Origin: Stenotrophomonas maltophilia
GTDB taxonomy: Bacteria; Pseudomonadota; Gammaproteobacteria; Xanthomonadales; Xanthomonadaceae
Assembly (NCBI RefSeq): GCF_004684085.1
Contig: NZ_SRHZ01000068.1
Location: 1-35,334, forward strand
Direction: 5' to 3'
Length of the DNA stretch: 35,334 bases
Part shown: in pieces, positions 1 through 7,973 of the stretch
Layout: the number at the start of each line of letters is the position of its first letter
Numbering within the stretch: position 1 is the stretch's first letter
The notes under the pieces: generated by a model
What the model was told of the DNA's origin: nothing
The model's input: the letters and a program-made list of their open reading frames with translations, nothing else
The model's database searches: none
Translations under genes and position numbers: made by a program

Positions 1-21
1 TCCCCTCCGTCCCCTTTTTCT

Positions 22-447
22 TCAATCCAGGAATCGCGCGGCCTGCTCCGGTGCGGGCAGGTAGCAGGCGTCATGCCGCCCGAACCAGCGGTAACGGTTG
101 CGCGCCAGCACGCGGTACGCCGCGTTGCGCCAGCTATCGGGCAGCGCGCGCAGTGCACCGGTCAGGCGCCATGCACCCCCCAACCCCGCCAGCACGCGCA
201 GGATGGCATCGGTATCGGTCCAGGCGCCCTGTTCGTCCAGCAACAGGAACGACATCGGATCCTGCGGGTCCAGCCCGTGTGCGCGCAGCATCGCGCTGCC
301 CTGCGCGCCCTGCATTGCCGCGAAGCGGTAACGCCCCTTGCGGTCAAAGCGCAGCAGGAAGCGCACCCAGCCGTTGCACAACGCGCACACACCGTCGAAC
401 ACGATCACCGCACTGCCGGCCTCACTGCGGTTCGAGCCAGCCTTCAT
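22..447 (-). CDS. DCC (DUF393) thiol-disulfide oxidoreductase-like protein
   Basis: 141-residue protein. Near the N-terminus it has the DCC-family signature, FDGVCALC at residues 17-24, with Asp18, Cys21 and Cys24. A CxxC pair next to a conserved Asp is what defines DUF393/DCC proteins, which are assumed to be thioredoxin-like redox proteins; no substrate is known. The C-terminal half (RNRYRWFGRHDACYLP) is also typical of the family. No signal peptide or membrane segment is visible, so it is probably cytoplasmic. The start codon lies inside the end of the DUF4166 gene (26-bp overlap), so the two are likely translationally coupled and belong to the rluD-pgeF transcription unit. Family assignment is firm; function is not known. 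Confidence 0.85.
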   Translation of the reverse strand: MKAGSNRSEAGSAVIVFDGVCALCNGWVRFLLRFDRKGRYRFAAMQGAQGSAMLRAHGLDPQDPMSFLLLDEQGAWTDTDAILRVLAGLGGAWRLTGALRALPDSWRNAAYRVLARNRYRWFGRHDACYLPAPEQAARFLD

Positions 448-928
448 AGCGGATCAGGGCTCCCACCCAGGGCAGCGTCACATCGACCCGGAAAGTGTAA
501 CGCTGGCCGTGCCACGCTTCGCGGCAACGCACGCCGCCAAACCAGCGCCTTGGCAGCGGCAGCAGCCCGAATGCCCAGACCCGCCGTACCGACCAGTCGA
601 TGCCACCGTCGCGGGCCTGCAGGTCGAATTCGAAACGCACCGCGCCCAGCTGCTCGCGCAGATACCCCTCGTGCAGCCACAGCCGCGACACCATCGGCCA
701 GCGGCCGAACCGTCGTGCCCATCGCTCGCCCTGCCCGTGTGCACTGAAGGCGACCTCGGTGGGAAGGGCTTCGCCGTTCTTCGGCAATCGCGCCATTGCA
801 GCCAGCAGCGGTACCAGCCAGTGCCGTCCGCGCTCGATCCGCGCCTGGCCCACATAGCGACAGGGCAGCGGCGCGGCATGCAGCGCCTGCACCGGCCCTG
901 CCAGGGCGGCGAAGGCCGGCCCCAGCAC
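422..928 (-). CDS. DUF4166 domain-containing protein
   Basis: About 168 residues from a GTG at 928. The pattern LHAAPLPCRYVGQARIERG near the start and the Trp- and Arg-rich middle match the DUF4166 family, which has no known biochemical role. The start is uncertain: the reading frame stays open upstream through PPLFARVLGPAF, which looks like genuine family sequence. The true start may therefore be a non-ATG codon around 930-960, overlapping the end of pgeF (stop at 949). It sits between pgeF and the DCC-family gene and overlaps the latter, so all four minus-strand genes are probably co-transcribed. Nothing in the sequence reveals a substrate or cell location. Confidence 0.75.
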   Translation of the reverse strand: MLGPAFAALAGPVQALHAAPLPCRYVGQARIERGRHWLVPLLAAMARLPKNGEALPTEVAFSAHGQGERWARRFGRWPMVSRLWLHEGYLREQLGAVRFEFDLQARDGGIDWSVRRVWAFGLLPLPRRWFGGVRCREAWHGQRYTFRVDVTLPWVGALIRYEGWLEPQ

Positions 929-948
929 GCGCGCGAACAGCGGCGGGG

Positions 949-1722
949 TCAGGGCGCGATCCAGGCCAGTGTCGCCATGCGCCCGGTACGACGGTCGCGC
1001 CGGTGTGAATACAGGTCTGGATCGGCCATGGTCGACACCGTACCGCCGTGTACCTGCGCCGGGTCCATGCCCGCCGCCTGCAACCGCTGCCGCGCCAGCG
1101 CGAACAGGTCCACCTTCCAGTGGCCCGGTCGGGTCGCCAAGAAGGCCGCCTCGGCCGCCGGATCATGGCCGACGAAGGCGTGGTAGACCTCCTCGCCGAT
1201 CTCGTAGTCGGCCGGCCCGGCCGCCGGGCCCAGCCAGGCCCGCAGCTGCGCCGGCGGGGTCTGCATGGCGGCCACCGTGGCCTCCAGCATGCCGTCGGCC
1301 AACCCGCGCCAGCCGGCGTGCGCGGCGCCGACCTCGCTGCCGTCGACGGCGGCAAACACCACCGGCAGGCAGTCGGCGGTCAGGATCGCCAGCACCACAC
1401 CGGGCACCGAGGTCACTGCGGCGTCGGCCACCGGTTCGCTGGTACCCGCCACCGGCGGCGCGTTGAAGCGCAGCACGGTGCTGCTGTGCACCTGGCGCAG
1501 CCAGTGCGGGGCCGACGGCAACGCCAGCCCCTGCTGCAGCAACTGGCGGTTGTGCTCGACGTTGGCCGGCGTGTCGCCATCGGCCGCGTGGCGGTTGCCC
1601 AGATTGAACTGCGCGAACGGCGCCGGCGAGATGCCCGCGCCATGCCGCCGCGTGGTCAGCGCGCGGACGCCCGGGGGTGCCGGCCAGTCGGCCTGCAGCA
1701 GCGGCAGCGCGGTGCTCATCAC
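949..1722 (-). CDS. pgeF: Multicopper-oxidase-fold purine nucleoside phosphorylase / laccase-domain protein PgeF (YfiH family)
   Basis: 257 residues from GTG 1722, or 256 from the ATG at 1719. The ATG overlaps the rluD stop as TGATG, which suggests translational coupling and makes it the better start. The three metal/active-site positions of the YfiH/YlmD family are visible: His79 in RQVHSS, Cys118 in ILTADCLP and His135 in AAHAGWRG. Members act on purine nucleosides (adenosine and inosine phosphorolysis, adenosine deamination) and in Enterobacteria edit peptidoglycan precursors carrying L-Ser. Which activity matters here cannot be told from sequence. The rluD-pgeF (yfiI-yfiH) neighbourhood is conserved widely in gamma-proteobacteria and supports the call. 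Confidence 0.92.
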   Translation of the reverse strand: MMSTALPLLQADWPAPPGVRALTTRRHGAGISPAPFAQFNLGNRHAADGDTPANVEHNRQLLQQGLALPSAPHWLRQVHSSTVLRFNAPPVAGTSEPVADAAVTSVPGVVLAILTADCLPVVFAAVDGSEVGAAHAGWRGLADGMLEATVAAMQTPPAQLRAWLGPAAGPADYEIGEEVYHAFVGHDPAAEAAFLATRPGHWKVDLFALARQRLQAAGMDPAQVHGGTVSTMADPDLYSHRRDRRTGRMATLAWIAP

Positions 1723-2708
1723 CAGCGGTCCCGCTCGCGTGCGGCGAAGGCGTCGCTGTCTTCGCGCAGCACCTTCAGCAGGTGCAGCATGTCGGCCGGC
1801 ACCGGTGCCGTGTTGCGCACCGTCTCACCGGTGATCGGGTGCACGAACTCCAGCGTTTCGGCATGCAGCGCCTGGCGCTTGAAACCGCGCAGCGCGGCCA
1901 CCAGCTCGTCGCTGGCGCCCTTGGGCAGCTTCAGCGCACCGCCGTACAGCGGGTCACCCACGATCGGGTGGCGGATGTGCGCCATGTGCACGCGGATCTG
2001 GTGGGTACGACCGGTTTCCAGGCGGCATTCCAGCGCGGTGTGTGCGCGGAAGCGCTCGCGCAGGCGGTAGTGGGTGATCGCTTCCTTGCCGTCCTCGCGC
2101 ACGCCCATCTTCAGGCGGTCACGCGGGTGGCGGTCGATCGGGGCATCAGCGGTACCGCCGGCCACCAGCGCACCCATCACGATGGCCAGGTACTGGCGGT
2201 GCACGTCGCGTGCGGCCAGCTGCTCGACCAGCGCGGTCTGCGCTTCCAGGGTCTTGGCCACCACCATCACGCCGCTGGTGTCCTTGTCCAGGCGGTGCAC
2301 GATGCCGGCACGCGGCAGCACCGCCACCGACGGGTCGCGGAACAGCAGGGCATTGACCAGGGTACCGCTGTGGTTGCCAGCGCCCGGGTGCACCACCAGG
2401 CCGACCGGCTTGTTGATCACCAGCAGGTGCTCGTCCTCGAACAGCACGTCCAGCGGGATGTCCTCCGGCTGGGCATCGGTCTGGGTTTCAAGCACCACGG
2501 TGAGGGTGACCACCTCGCCGCCGCGCAGCGGGTCGCGCGGGCGCGCCTGAGCGCCGTCCAGCAGCACATCGCCGGTCTTGATCCACTCGGTCAGGCGCGA
2601 ACGCGAGTATTCGGGGAACAATTCGGCCACGACCGCGTCGAAACGACGGCCGGCAGAGGTGTCGGGGACGATGGCCTGGCGGGCCGATTCAGAGGGTTGT
2701 TCAGACAT
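1719..2708 (-). CDS. rluD: 23S rRNA pseudouridine(1911/1915/1917) synthase RluD
   Basis: 329 residues from the ATG at 2708; an in-frame ATG at 2720 would add four residues (MPPA). An N-terminal S4-like RNA-binding domain spans about residues 20-75 ([19 protein letters not shown]...GDVLLDG). The RluA-family catalytic domain contains HRLDKDTSG, with catalytic Asp141, and the later [12 protein letters not shown] motif. RluD isomerises uridines in helix 69 of 23S rRNA, which lies at the subunit interface. It is the first gene of the minus-strand unit rluD-pgeF-DUF4166-DCC and is divergent from bamD, an arrangement (bamD/yfiO next to rluD) common to many proteobacteria. The stop overlaps the pgeF start. 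Confidence 0.96.
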   Translation of the reverse strand: MSEQPSESARQAIVPDTSAGRRFDAVVAELFPEYSRSRLTEWIKTGDVLLDGAQARPRDPLRGGEVVTLTVVLETQTDAQPEDIPLDVLFEDEHLLVINKPVGLVVHPGAGNHSGTLVNALLFRDPSVAVLPRAGIVHRLDKDTSGVMVVAKTLEAQTALVEQLAARDVHRQYLAIVMGALVAGGTADAPIDRHPRDRLKMGVREDGKEAITHYRLRERFRAHTALECRLETGRTHQIRVHMAHIRHPIVGDPLYGGALKLPKGASDELVAALRGFKRQALHAETLEFVHPITGETVRNTAPVPADMLHLLKVLREDSDAFAARERDRW

Positions 2709-2821
2709 GGCAGGGGGCATTCTTTGAAATTTTGGGGTCCCGGCGGCCGGTTTCAGTCGCTGGACAGGACACTAGGCTATCATCGACCCTTCGTATTCCA
2801 GCCGCGTCCCGCCTCGACCCC

Positions 2822-3709
2822 ATGATCCGACGCTCCGCCATGCTCTCTGCGCCCGTCCGCCTCACCGCCCTGTTGCTGGTGCTGGTCATCGCCGCCACCG
2901 GCTGCCACCGTGGTGCCAAGAAGGGCGACCGCCCCGATGAAGGGACGCCGGTCGAACAGTTGTACGAGAAGAGCCACAAGCTGATGCAGGGTGGCAACTG
3001 GAGCGGCGCCGAAGGCAGCTTCCGCCGCCTGGTGGCCCAGTATCCGTACGGCCCGTACACCGAACAGGCGATGATCGAAACCGCCTATGCCCAGTACAAG
3101 GCCGGCAAGCACGATGACGCGGTGTCCAGCATCGACCGCTTCATCCGTACCTACCCGACCCATCGCAACATCGCCTACCTGTACTACCTGCGCGGCCTGG
3201 CCAACTCCAACCGCAGTACGGTTTTCCTGCGCCGCGTATGGTCGCTGGATGCGAGCCGCCGCGATCTGTCCACGCCGCACCAGGCGTATTCGGACTTCAA
3301 CATCGTGGTCGACCGCTACCCGAACAGCCGCTACGCCGCCGATGCGCGCCAGCGCATGCTGGAGCTGCGTGACGTGTTCGCCCAGCACGAGCTGGACAAC
3401 GCCCTGTACTACATGCGCCGCGGTGCCTGGGTTTCGGCCGCCGGCCGCGCCAACTACCTGCTGGAAACCTACCCGCAGAGCGCTTTCCAGTACGACGCCG
3501 TCGCCGTGCTGGCCGATTCCTACACCCACCTGGGCAACAAGACCCTGGCCGACGACGCCCGCCGCGTCCTGCAGCTGAACCAGCCGGACCACCCGTGGCT
3601 GGAAGGCAAGTGGCCGAAATACCCGTGGATGATCCGCAAGCTGAACCCGTTTGCCGGCGAGAAGTCCGCCAGCACCGGCCAGCGCAACGCGCGACTGGAA
3701 AAGAAGTAA
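2822..3709 (+). CDS. bamD: Outer membrane protein assembly factor BamD (lipoprotein)
   Basis: 295 residues from ATG 2822. A short basic N-terminus, a hydrophobic stretch and a lipobox ending at Cys28 (AATGC) mark a lipoprotein cleaved by signal peptidase II. The mature part is TPR-like: VEQLYEKSHKLM, then repeats such as YAQYKAGKHDDAVSSIDRFIRTYPTHRNIAYLYYLRGL, as in BamD/YfiO/ComL. BamD is the essential partner of BamA in inserting beta-barrel proteins into the outer membrane. An upstream in-frame ATG at 2732 exists, but it would put 30 non-signal-like residues ahead of the lipoprotein signal, so 2822 is preferred. ATG 2840 is an alternative. Divergent from rluD and closed by a strong terminator. 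Confidence 0.96.
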   Translation: MIRRSAMLSAPVRLTALLLVLVIAATGCHRGAKKGDRPDEGTPVEQLYEKSHKLMQGGNWSGAEGSFRRLVAQYPYGPYTEQAMIETAYAQYKAGKHDDAVSSIDRFIRTYPTHRNIAYLYYLRGLANSNRSTVFLRRVWSLDASRRDLSTPHQAYSDFNIVVDRYPNSRYAADARQRMLELRDVFAQHELDNALYYMRRGAWVSAAGRANYLLETYPQSAFQYDAVAVLADSYTHLGNKTLADDARRVLQLNQPDHPWLEGKWPKYPWMIRKLNPFAGEKSASTGQRNARLEKK

Positions 3710-3710
3710 G

Positions 3711-3737
3711 AGAGGGCCCCGCAAGGGGCCTTTTCTT
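3711..3737 (+). terminator. Rho-independent terminator of bamD
   Basis: Six-bp GC stem GGCCCC (3715-3720), GCAA tetraloop, GGGGCC (3725-3730), then TTTTCTTT. It begins five bases after the bamD stop. Confidence 0.9.
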
Positions 3738-3742
3738 TGTCG

Positions 3743-3766
3743 GTAGATCCACGCCATGCGTGGATG
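3743..3766 (+). repeat. SMAG (GTAG-type REP) element
   Basis: GTAG followed by the imperfect palindrome ATCCACGCC-ATGCGTGGAT. The same 24-base unit recurs at 5099, 6903, 12656, 12700, 12744, 18913 and 33145. This head and stem architecture is that of the SMAG repeats of S. maltophilia. It lies directly after the bamD terminator. Confidence 0.9.
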
Positions 3767-3899
3767 GTTCGTGCGCCAATGGACCACGACACTAGGAATT
3801 CTCCGAATCCCCGGCGGTTGCGACGCCGGTCCCAATCGGGGCGGGCAAGGCCCTCCACACTGCGGCGCAACGGCCATCCCGGCCGACAAGGAGCGCCCC

Positions 3900-5102
3900 A
3901 TGTCCCCACCGCGCCGCCGTTTCCGGCCCCTCGCCGGCCTCGTCGCCACCGCCCTGCTGGCGCTATCTTCGGGGCCCCTGGCTGCTGCACCGGCCGCCCC
4001 CGGCGACCTGCTTTCCGCAGCGCCCTACCGCGCCAGCTGGGTACCGTCAGCGGCCGCGCAGGCCTACAAGCTGCACTACCGCACCCCGGACCACCGCGGC
4101 CAGCTGGCCGAAGGCACCGGCCTGCTGTACCTGCCGGCCGGCGCGGCTCCAGCAGGCGGCTGGCCGGTGGTGTCCTGGGCACATGGCACTCAGGGCATCG
4201 CGGACCGCTGTGCGCCCTCGGTGTCCGGCCCCTACCAGCCCGAACGCGACGGCCGCTTCCTTGATCAGTTCCTGGCACAGGGCTACGCCGTGGTGGCCGC
4301 GGACTACCAGGGCCTCGGTAGCCCTGGCGACCATGCTTACCTGCACGTCCGCACCGCCGCCCGCAACGCCATCGACCTCGTCAAAGCCAGCCGCCAGTAC
4401 CTGGGCAACGCAACGCTGTCGCCGCGCTGGGTCTCGGTCGGCCATTCGCAGGGTGGTGCCGCCGCGCTCACAGCGGGCCACATCGCCCCCACCTATGCTG
4501 GGCCTTCCCTGCACTACCGAGGCAGCTTCACCACCGGTACGCCCACCGCCGTCGAGCTGACCGCGCTGGTGATGAAACCGGACAACCGCAGCGCCAACCC
4601 TGGCGCGCTCAACGCGTATCACGCCTATCTGTTGGACGGCCTGCTGCAGGTTGCCCCGCAGATTGATCGCGTGCTCAGCGATGAGGGGCGTTCGCGCGTC
4701 GCGCTGGCACGCAAGCAATGCCTGGGCGAACTGGCCGCCACACTGGAAGGGGCCGATACCGGCTCGATGTTCACGGCACCGCTGACGGAGGTGGCAGGCA
4801 TCTGGGCGCTGCTGCATGACTACCTGGGTGTACCGCGCCGCGGTTTCAGCCAGCCGCTGATGCTGGGCCATGGCAGCCAGGACCGCGACGTGCCATACCT
4901 GACCACCCTGCTGTATGCCGCAGGCCTGGCACTGCGCGGCGAGCCCGTGGCATTCCGGCGCTATCCGGTCGACCACCGCGGCACGCTGGATGCGGCAGCG
5001 GCCGATGGCCTGGCGTTCGTGCGTGCACGGCTGGGGGAGGGCCACTTCAACGAAGCCGTCGAAACCGCCGGCCTCGAACAGCTGCTCGACGAAGCCCAGT
5101 AG
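3900..5102 (+). CDS. Secreted alpha/beta hydrolase, secretory-lipase-like
   Basis: 400 residues from ATG 3900, which is preceded by AAGGAG at good spacing. The longer frame from 3756 would hide the signal peptide. Residues 1-30 form a signal peptide (RRRF, a Leu/Ala core, then LAAAP), so the enzyme is exported. The alpha/beta-hydrolase core shows an oxyanion-loop region WAHGTQG (residues 93-99), nucleophile elbow GHSQG with Ser183, Asp328 in HGSQDRDVP and His359 in VDHRG: a complete triad. Cys104 and Cys274 might form a disulfide. Similar proteins are annotated as lipase or alpha/beta hydrolase; the natural ester substrate is unknown. The stop codon TAG is part of a SMAG repeat. Confidence 0.88.
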   Translation: MSPPRRRFRPLAGLVATALLALSSGPLAAAPAAPGDLLSAAPYRASWVPSAAAQAYKLHYRTPDHRGQLAEGTGLLYLPAGAAPAGGWPVVSWAHGTQGIADRCAPSVSGPYQPERDGRFLDQFLAQGYAVVAADYQGLGSPGDHAYLHVRTAARNAIDLVKASRQYLGNATLSPRWVSVGHSQGGAAALTAGHIAPTYAGPSLHYRGSFTTGTPTAVELTALVMKPDNRSANPGALNAYHAYLLDGLLQVAPQIDRVLSDEGRSRVALARKQCLGELAATLEGADTGSMFTAPLTEVAGIWALLHDYLGVPRRGFSQPLMLGHGSQDRDVPYLTTLLYAAGLALRGEPVAFRRYPVDHRGTLDAAAADGLAFVRARLGEGHFNEAVETAGLEQLLDEAQ

Positions 5103-5151
5103 ATCCACGCCATGCGTGGATGGGCCGGTAGCGCCGGGCCATGCCCGGCGA
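5099..5151 (+). repeat. Two SMAG elements of different subfamilies in tandem
   Basis: Unit 1 (5099-5122) is GTAG plus the ATCCACGCC/GCGTGGAT stem; its TAG is the hydrolase stop codon. Unit 2 (5128-5151) is GTAGCGCCGGGCC-ATGCCCGGCG, a different stem with the same GTAG head. The pair fills the space between the convergent hydrolase and nadE genes and may act as a shared transcription barrier. Confidence 0.88.
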
Positions 5152-5158
5152 CGTACCC

Positions 5159-6793
5159 TCAGCCCTTGTAGCCGTTGCTGATCGGGTAACGACGCTCGCG
5201 ACCGAACGCCCGGCGCGAAACCTTCGGGCCCGGTGCAGCCTGGTGCCGCTTCCACTCGCTGATGCGCACCAGGCGCAGCACACGGTCGACCACAGCCGCG
5301 TCGTAACCGGCCGCAACAATCTCCGTGCGCGACTGCTCCTGGTCGATGTAGCGGTACAGGATGCCGTCCAGCACGTCATAGGCCGGCAGCGAATCCTGGT
5401 CCAGCTGGTTCTCGCGCAGCTCGGCCGACGGCGGGCGGCTGATCACCGCCGGCGGGATCACCGGCGCGCCGCCCACGGTGTTGCGCCACTTGGACAGGCC
5501 GAACACCTCGGTCTTGTACAGGTCCTTCAGCGGCGCATAGCCACCGCACATGTCGCCGTAGATGGTGGCGTAGCCCACCGCGTACTCGCTCTTGTTGCCA
5601 GTAGTGAGCAACAGGCCACCGAACTTGTTGGCCAGCGCCATCAGGATCACGCCACGGCTGCGCGACTGCAGGTTTTCCTCGGTCACGTCCGGGGTGGTGC
5701 CTTCGAACATCGGCGCCAGCGATTCCATCAGGCCCTTGAATGCTGGCTCGATCGACACCGCTTCCAGCTTCACGCCCAGCGCCTGGCACTGTTCGGCGGC
5801 CAGGTCGTTGGACAGGCCAGCGGTATAGCGCGACGGCAGGCGCACCGCGGTGACGTTTTCGGCACCCATCGCGTCCACGGCCATCGCCAGCACGATCGCC
5901 GAGTCGATGCCACCGGACAGGCCCAGCCACACCTTCCTGAAGCCGTTCTTGCGGCAGTAGTCCTGGATGCCCCGGGTCACTGCGCGCCACGCCAGCGCGT
6001 CCATACTCTCGTCGCCATCGTCCATCCACACGTGCGGCAGGAAGCGGCGGGTTTCACCGTCGTACTCCACCACCAGCCACTGGTCGACGAAGGCCGCTGC
6101 GGCCGGGTGCACGGTGCCGTCGCCATCGGCTACCACCGAGGCACCATCGAATACCAGCGCATCCTGGCCACCGACCACGTTGAGATAGGCGATCGCCGCC
6201 CCGCTCTCGCGGGTACGCGCGGCCAGCACGGCGTCGCGCTGGGCGTGCTTGCCGCGCTCGTAGGGCGAAGCATTCGGCACCACCACCAGCTGCGCACCTT
6301 CGCGCACGGTGTCGGCCAGCGGCTCGGCGAACCACAGGTCCTCGCAGATCAGCAGGCCCACCGGAATGCCGTTGACCTCGAACACGCAGCTGCCGCCGTC
6401 CGGGTCGACATCGAAGTAGCGACGCTCGTCGAACACCGCGTAGTTGGGCAGCTCGCGCTTGCGGTAGGTCTGCTCGACCAAGCCATCGCGCAGCACGCTG
6501 GCGGCGTTGTAGACCACCGCACCAGCCGCCTGCGGCCAGCCGACCACGGCGGTGATGCCACGGCAGGCAGTCGCGATGCGGGTCATCGCCTGCTCGCACT
6601 CGTACAGGAAGCCGGGGCGCAGCAGCAGGTCCTCCGGCGGATAACCACTCACCGCCAGCTCGGGGAACATCACCAGCTCGGCGCCGTACTCGTCGCGCGC
6701 CTGGCCGATCATCTCGATGATGCGCTCGGTGTTGCCGGCGACATCGCCGACCGGGAAGTCGAACTGCGCCATCGCGATGCGGATCGAAGCCAT
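5159..6793 (-). CDS. nadE: Glutamine-dependent NAD+ synthetase NadE
   Basis: 544 residues from ATG 6793 (MASIRIAMAQFDFPVGD, a classical nitrilase-family opening). The N-terminal glutaminase domain has the Glu-Lys-Cys triad: Glu45 in FPELAVSGYPP, Lys112 in YRKRELPNY and Cys150 in LLICEDLWF. The C-terminal synthetase domain starts about residue 270 with the PP-loop SGGIDSA (293-299). It converts deamido-NAD+, ATP and glutamine-derived ammonia to NAD+, the last step of NAD biosynthesis. The frame stays open upstream to 7024 but runs through repeats there, so those codons are not coding. Single gene with its own likely promoter at 6824. The convergent hydrolase is separated from it by SMAG repeats. 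Confidence 0.96.
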   Translation of the reverse strand: MASIRIAMAQFDFPVGDVAGNTERIIEMIGQARDEYGAELVMFPELAVSGYPPEDLLLRPGFLYECEQAMTRIATACRGITAVVGWPQAAGAVVYNAASVLRDGLVEQTYRKRELPNYAVFDERRYFDVDPDGGSCVFEVNGIPVGLLICEDLWFAEPLADTVREGAQLVVVPNASPYERGKHAQRDAVLAARTRESGAAIAYLNVVGGQDALVFDGASVVADGDGTVHPAAAAFVDQWLVVEYDGETRRFLPHVWMDDGDESMDALAWRAVTRGIQDYCRKNGFRKVWLGLSGGIDSAIVLAMAVDAMGAENVTAVRLPSRYTAGLSNDLAAEQCQALGVKLEAVSIEPAFKGLMESLAPMFEGTTPDVTEENLQSRSRGVILMALANKFGGLLLTTGNKSEYAVGYATIYGDMCGGYAPLKDLYKTEVFGLSKWRNTVGGAPVIPPAVISRPPSAELRENQLDQDSLPAYDVLDGILYRYIDQEQSRTEIVAAGYDAAVVDRVLRLVRISEWKRHQAAPGPKVSRRAFGRERRYPISNGYKG

Positions 6794-6823
6794 GGGAATC
6801 CAGCCTGTGGTTGCAATGCGCTC

Positions 6824-6829
6824 ATTGTA
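6824..6829 (-). promoter_or_regulatory. Possible -10 box for nadE
   Basis: Reading minus, TACAAT at 6829-6824 lies 30 bases before the nadE ATG. No good -35 is visible; the expected position falls inside the SMAG unit at 6841-6864. Confidence 0.35.
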
Positions 6830-6840
6830 GCGCTGCGCGT

Positions 6841-6926
6841 TCGCCGGGCATTGCCCGGCGCTACCGGGCGGACCACGTCGTACGCCCGCCGGGCCATTCC
6901 CGGTAGATCCACGCCATGCGTGGATG
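6841..6926. repeat. SMAG pair in opposite orientations
   Basis: 6841-6864 is a minus-oriented GTAGCGCCGGGCAATGCCCGGCGA unit (by position; stem CGCCGGGCA). 6903-6926 is a plus-oriented GTAGATCCACGCC unit. Between them, CCGCCGGGCCATTCCCGG (6887-6903) looks like a decayed unit. The pair lies upstream of nadE. Confidence 0.82.
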
Positions 6927-6937
6927 GCGCTCGGTCC

Positions 6938-6978
6938 GGGGTCAGATCCCTTTTGCTGCGCAAAAGGGATCTGACCCC
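6938..6978. repeat. Long perfect palindrome, GGGGTCAGATCCC family (perfect subtype)
   Basis: 19-base arms (6938-6956 and 6960-6978) pair without mismatch around a TGC loop. The left arm begins GGGGTCAGATCCCTTTTGC. The same 19-3-19 design occurs at 29528, and related 18-base-arm copies at 12602, 12772 and 27212. I know of no name for this family. It sits between nadE and sucD. Confidence 0.85.
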
Positions 6979-6990
6979 AATGCAGACGCA

Positions 6991-7018
6991 GAAAGGCCGC
7001 CCGGAGGCGGCCCTTCTG
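6991..7018 (-). terminator. Terminator of sucCD
   Basis: Stem GGCCGCC (6995-7001) / GGCGGCC (7006-7012) with a four-base loop. Read on minus it is followed by TTTCTGC, so it suits transcripts leaving sucD. Confidence 0.75.
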
Positions 7019-7024
7019 TTTCAA

Positions 7025-7049
7025 GCAGCCGGCCAGCGGCCGGCTCTAC
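7025..7049 (-). repeat. SMAG-like element, GCCGGCC stem subfamily
   Basis: Minus-oriented GTAG head (7049-7046) with the palindrome AGCCGGCCGCTGGCCGGCT. A sister copy is at 18881-18905. Confidence 0.75.
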
Positions 7050-7076
7050 AGAATCGTCTGCCAGAGGCAGTCGATC

Positions 7077-7952
7077 TTATTTCACCAGCTTGGCGATGGC
7101 AGCACCCAGGTCGCCCGGCGAACGCACGGTGACGACGCCAGCGGCTTCCATTGCAGCGAACTTGCCTTCTGCAGTGCCCTTGCCGCCCGAAGCAATCGCA
7201 CCGGCGTGGCCCATGCGCTTGCCGGCCGGAGCCGACGCACCGGCGATGAAACCGACAACCGGCTTCTTCACGTGGTTCTTGATGTACTCGGCACCGGCTT
7301 CTTCAGCGTCGCCGCCGATTTCGCCAACCATGATGATGCCCAGGGTCTGCGGATCTTCGTTGAACAGCTTCAGGCAGTCGACGAAGTTCAGGCCATTGAT
7401 CGGGTCACCACCGATGCCGATGCAGGTGGACTGGCCCAGACCAACTTCGGTGGTCTGCTTGACCGCTTCATAGGTCAACGTGCCCGAGCGCGACACGATA
7501 CCGATCTTGCCCGGCATGTGGATGTGGCCCGGCATGATGCCGATCTTGCACTCGCCCGGAGTGATGACGCCCGGGCAGTTCGGACCGACCAGCACGGTGT
7601 CCGGATGGGCGCGTGTCAGCACGTTCTTGACGCGCAGCATGTCCAGCACCGGGATGCCTTCGGTGATGCAGACGATGACCGAGATGCCGGCAGCAGCGGC
7701 TTCCAGGATCGCGTCAGCCGCGTACGGCGGCGGCACGTAGATGACCGAAGCGTTGGCGCCGGTGCTCTGCACGGCGTCGGCAACGGTGTTGAAGACCGGC
7801 AGGTCGATATGGGTGGTGCCACCCTTGCCCGGGGTCACGCCGCCGACAACCTGGGTGCCGTACTCGATCATCTGAGTGGCGTGGAAGGTGCCCTGCTGGC
7901 CGGTGAAGCCCTGCACGATCACCTTGGTGTTCTTGTTGATCAAAACAGACAT
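7077..7952 (-). CDS. sucD: Succinyl-CoA ligase [ADP-forming] subunit alpha SucD
   Basis: 291 residues, the usual length for SucD. The N-terminal CoA-binding Rossmann domain ([23 protein letters not shown]) leads into the ligase domain. The phosphorylated active-site His is expected at His249 in [12 protein letters not shown], and [10 protein letters not shown] (181-190) is the conserved nucleotide/CoA-side loop. With SucC it interconverts succinyl-CoA + ADP + Pi and succinate + CoA + ATP in the TCA cycle. It starts 21 bases after sucC and the pair is clearly an operon, ending at the terminator near 6991. Confidence 0.98.
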   Translation of the reverse strand: MSVLINKNTKVIVQGFTGQQGTFHATQMIEYGTQVVGGVTPGKGGTTHIDLPVFNTVADAVQSTGANASVIYVPPPYAADAILEAAAAGISVIVCITEGIPVLDMLRVKNVLTRAHPDTVLVGPNCPGVITPGECKIGIMPGHIHMPGKIGIVSRSGTLTYEAVKQTTEVGLGQSTCIGIGGDPINGLNFVDCLKLFNEDPQTLGIIMVGEIGGDAEEAGAEYIKNHVKKPVVGFIAGASAPAGKRMGHAGAIASGGKGTAEGKFAAMEAAGVVTVRSPGDLGAAIAKLVK

Positions 7953-7973
7953 TGGAATTCCTTGGTGTCGGTA

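Noticed and set aside
2780..3949. 389-codon minus-strand frame opposite bamD
   Set aside because: Antisense shadow of bamD with no motif of its own.
5141..7132. 663-codon open frame on plus opposite nadE
   Set aside because: Shadow of nadE; no family features, and it runs through SMAG repeats and the GGGTC palindrome.
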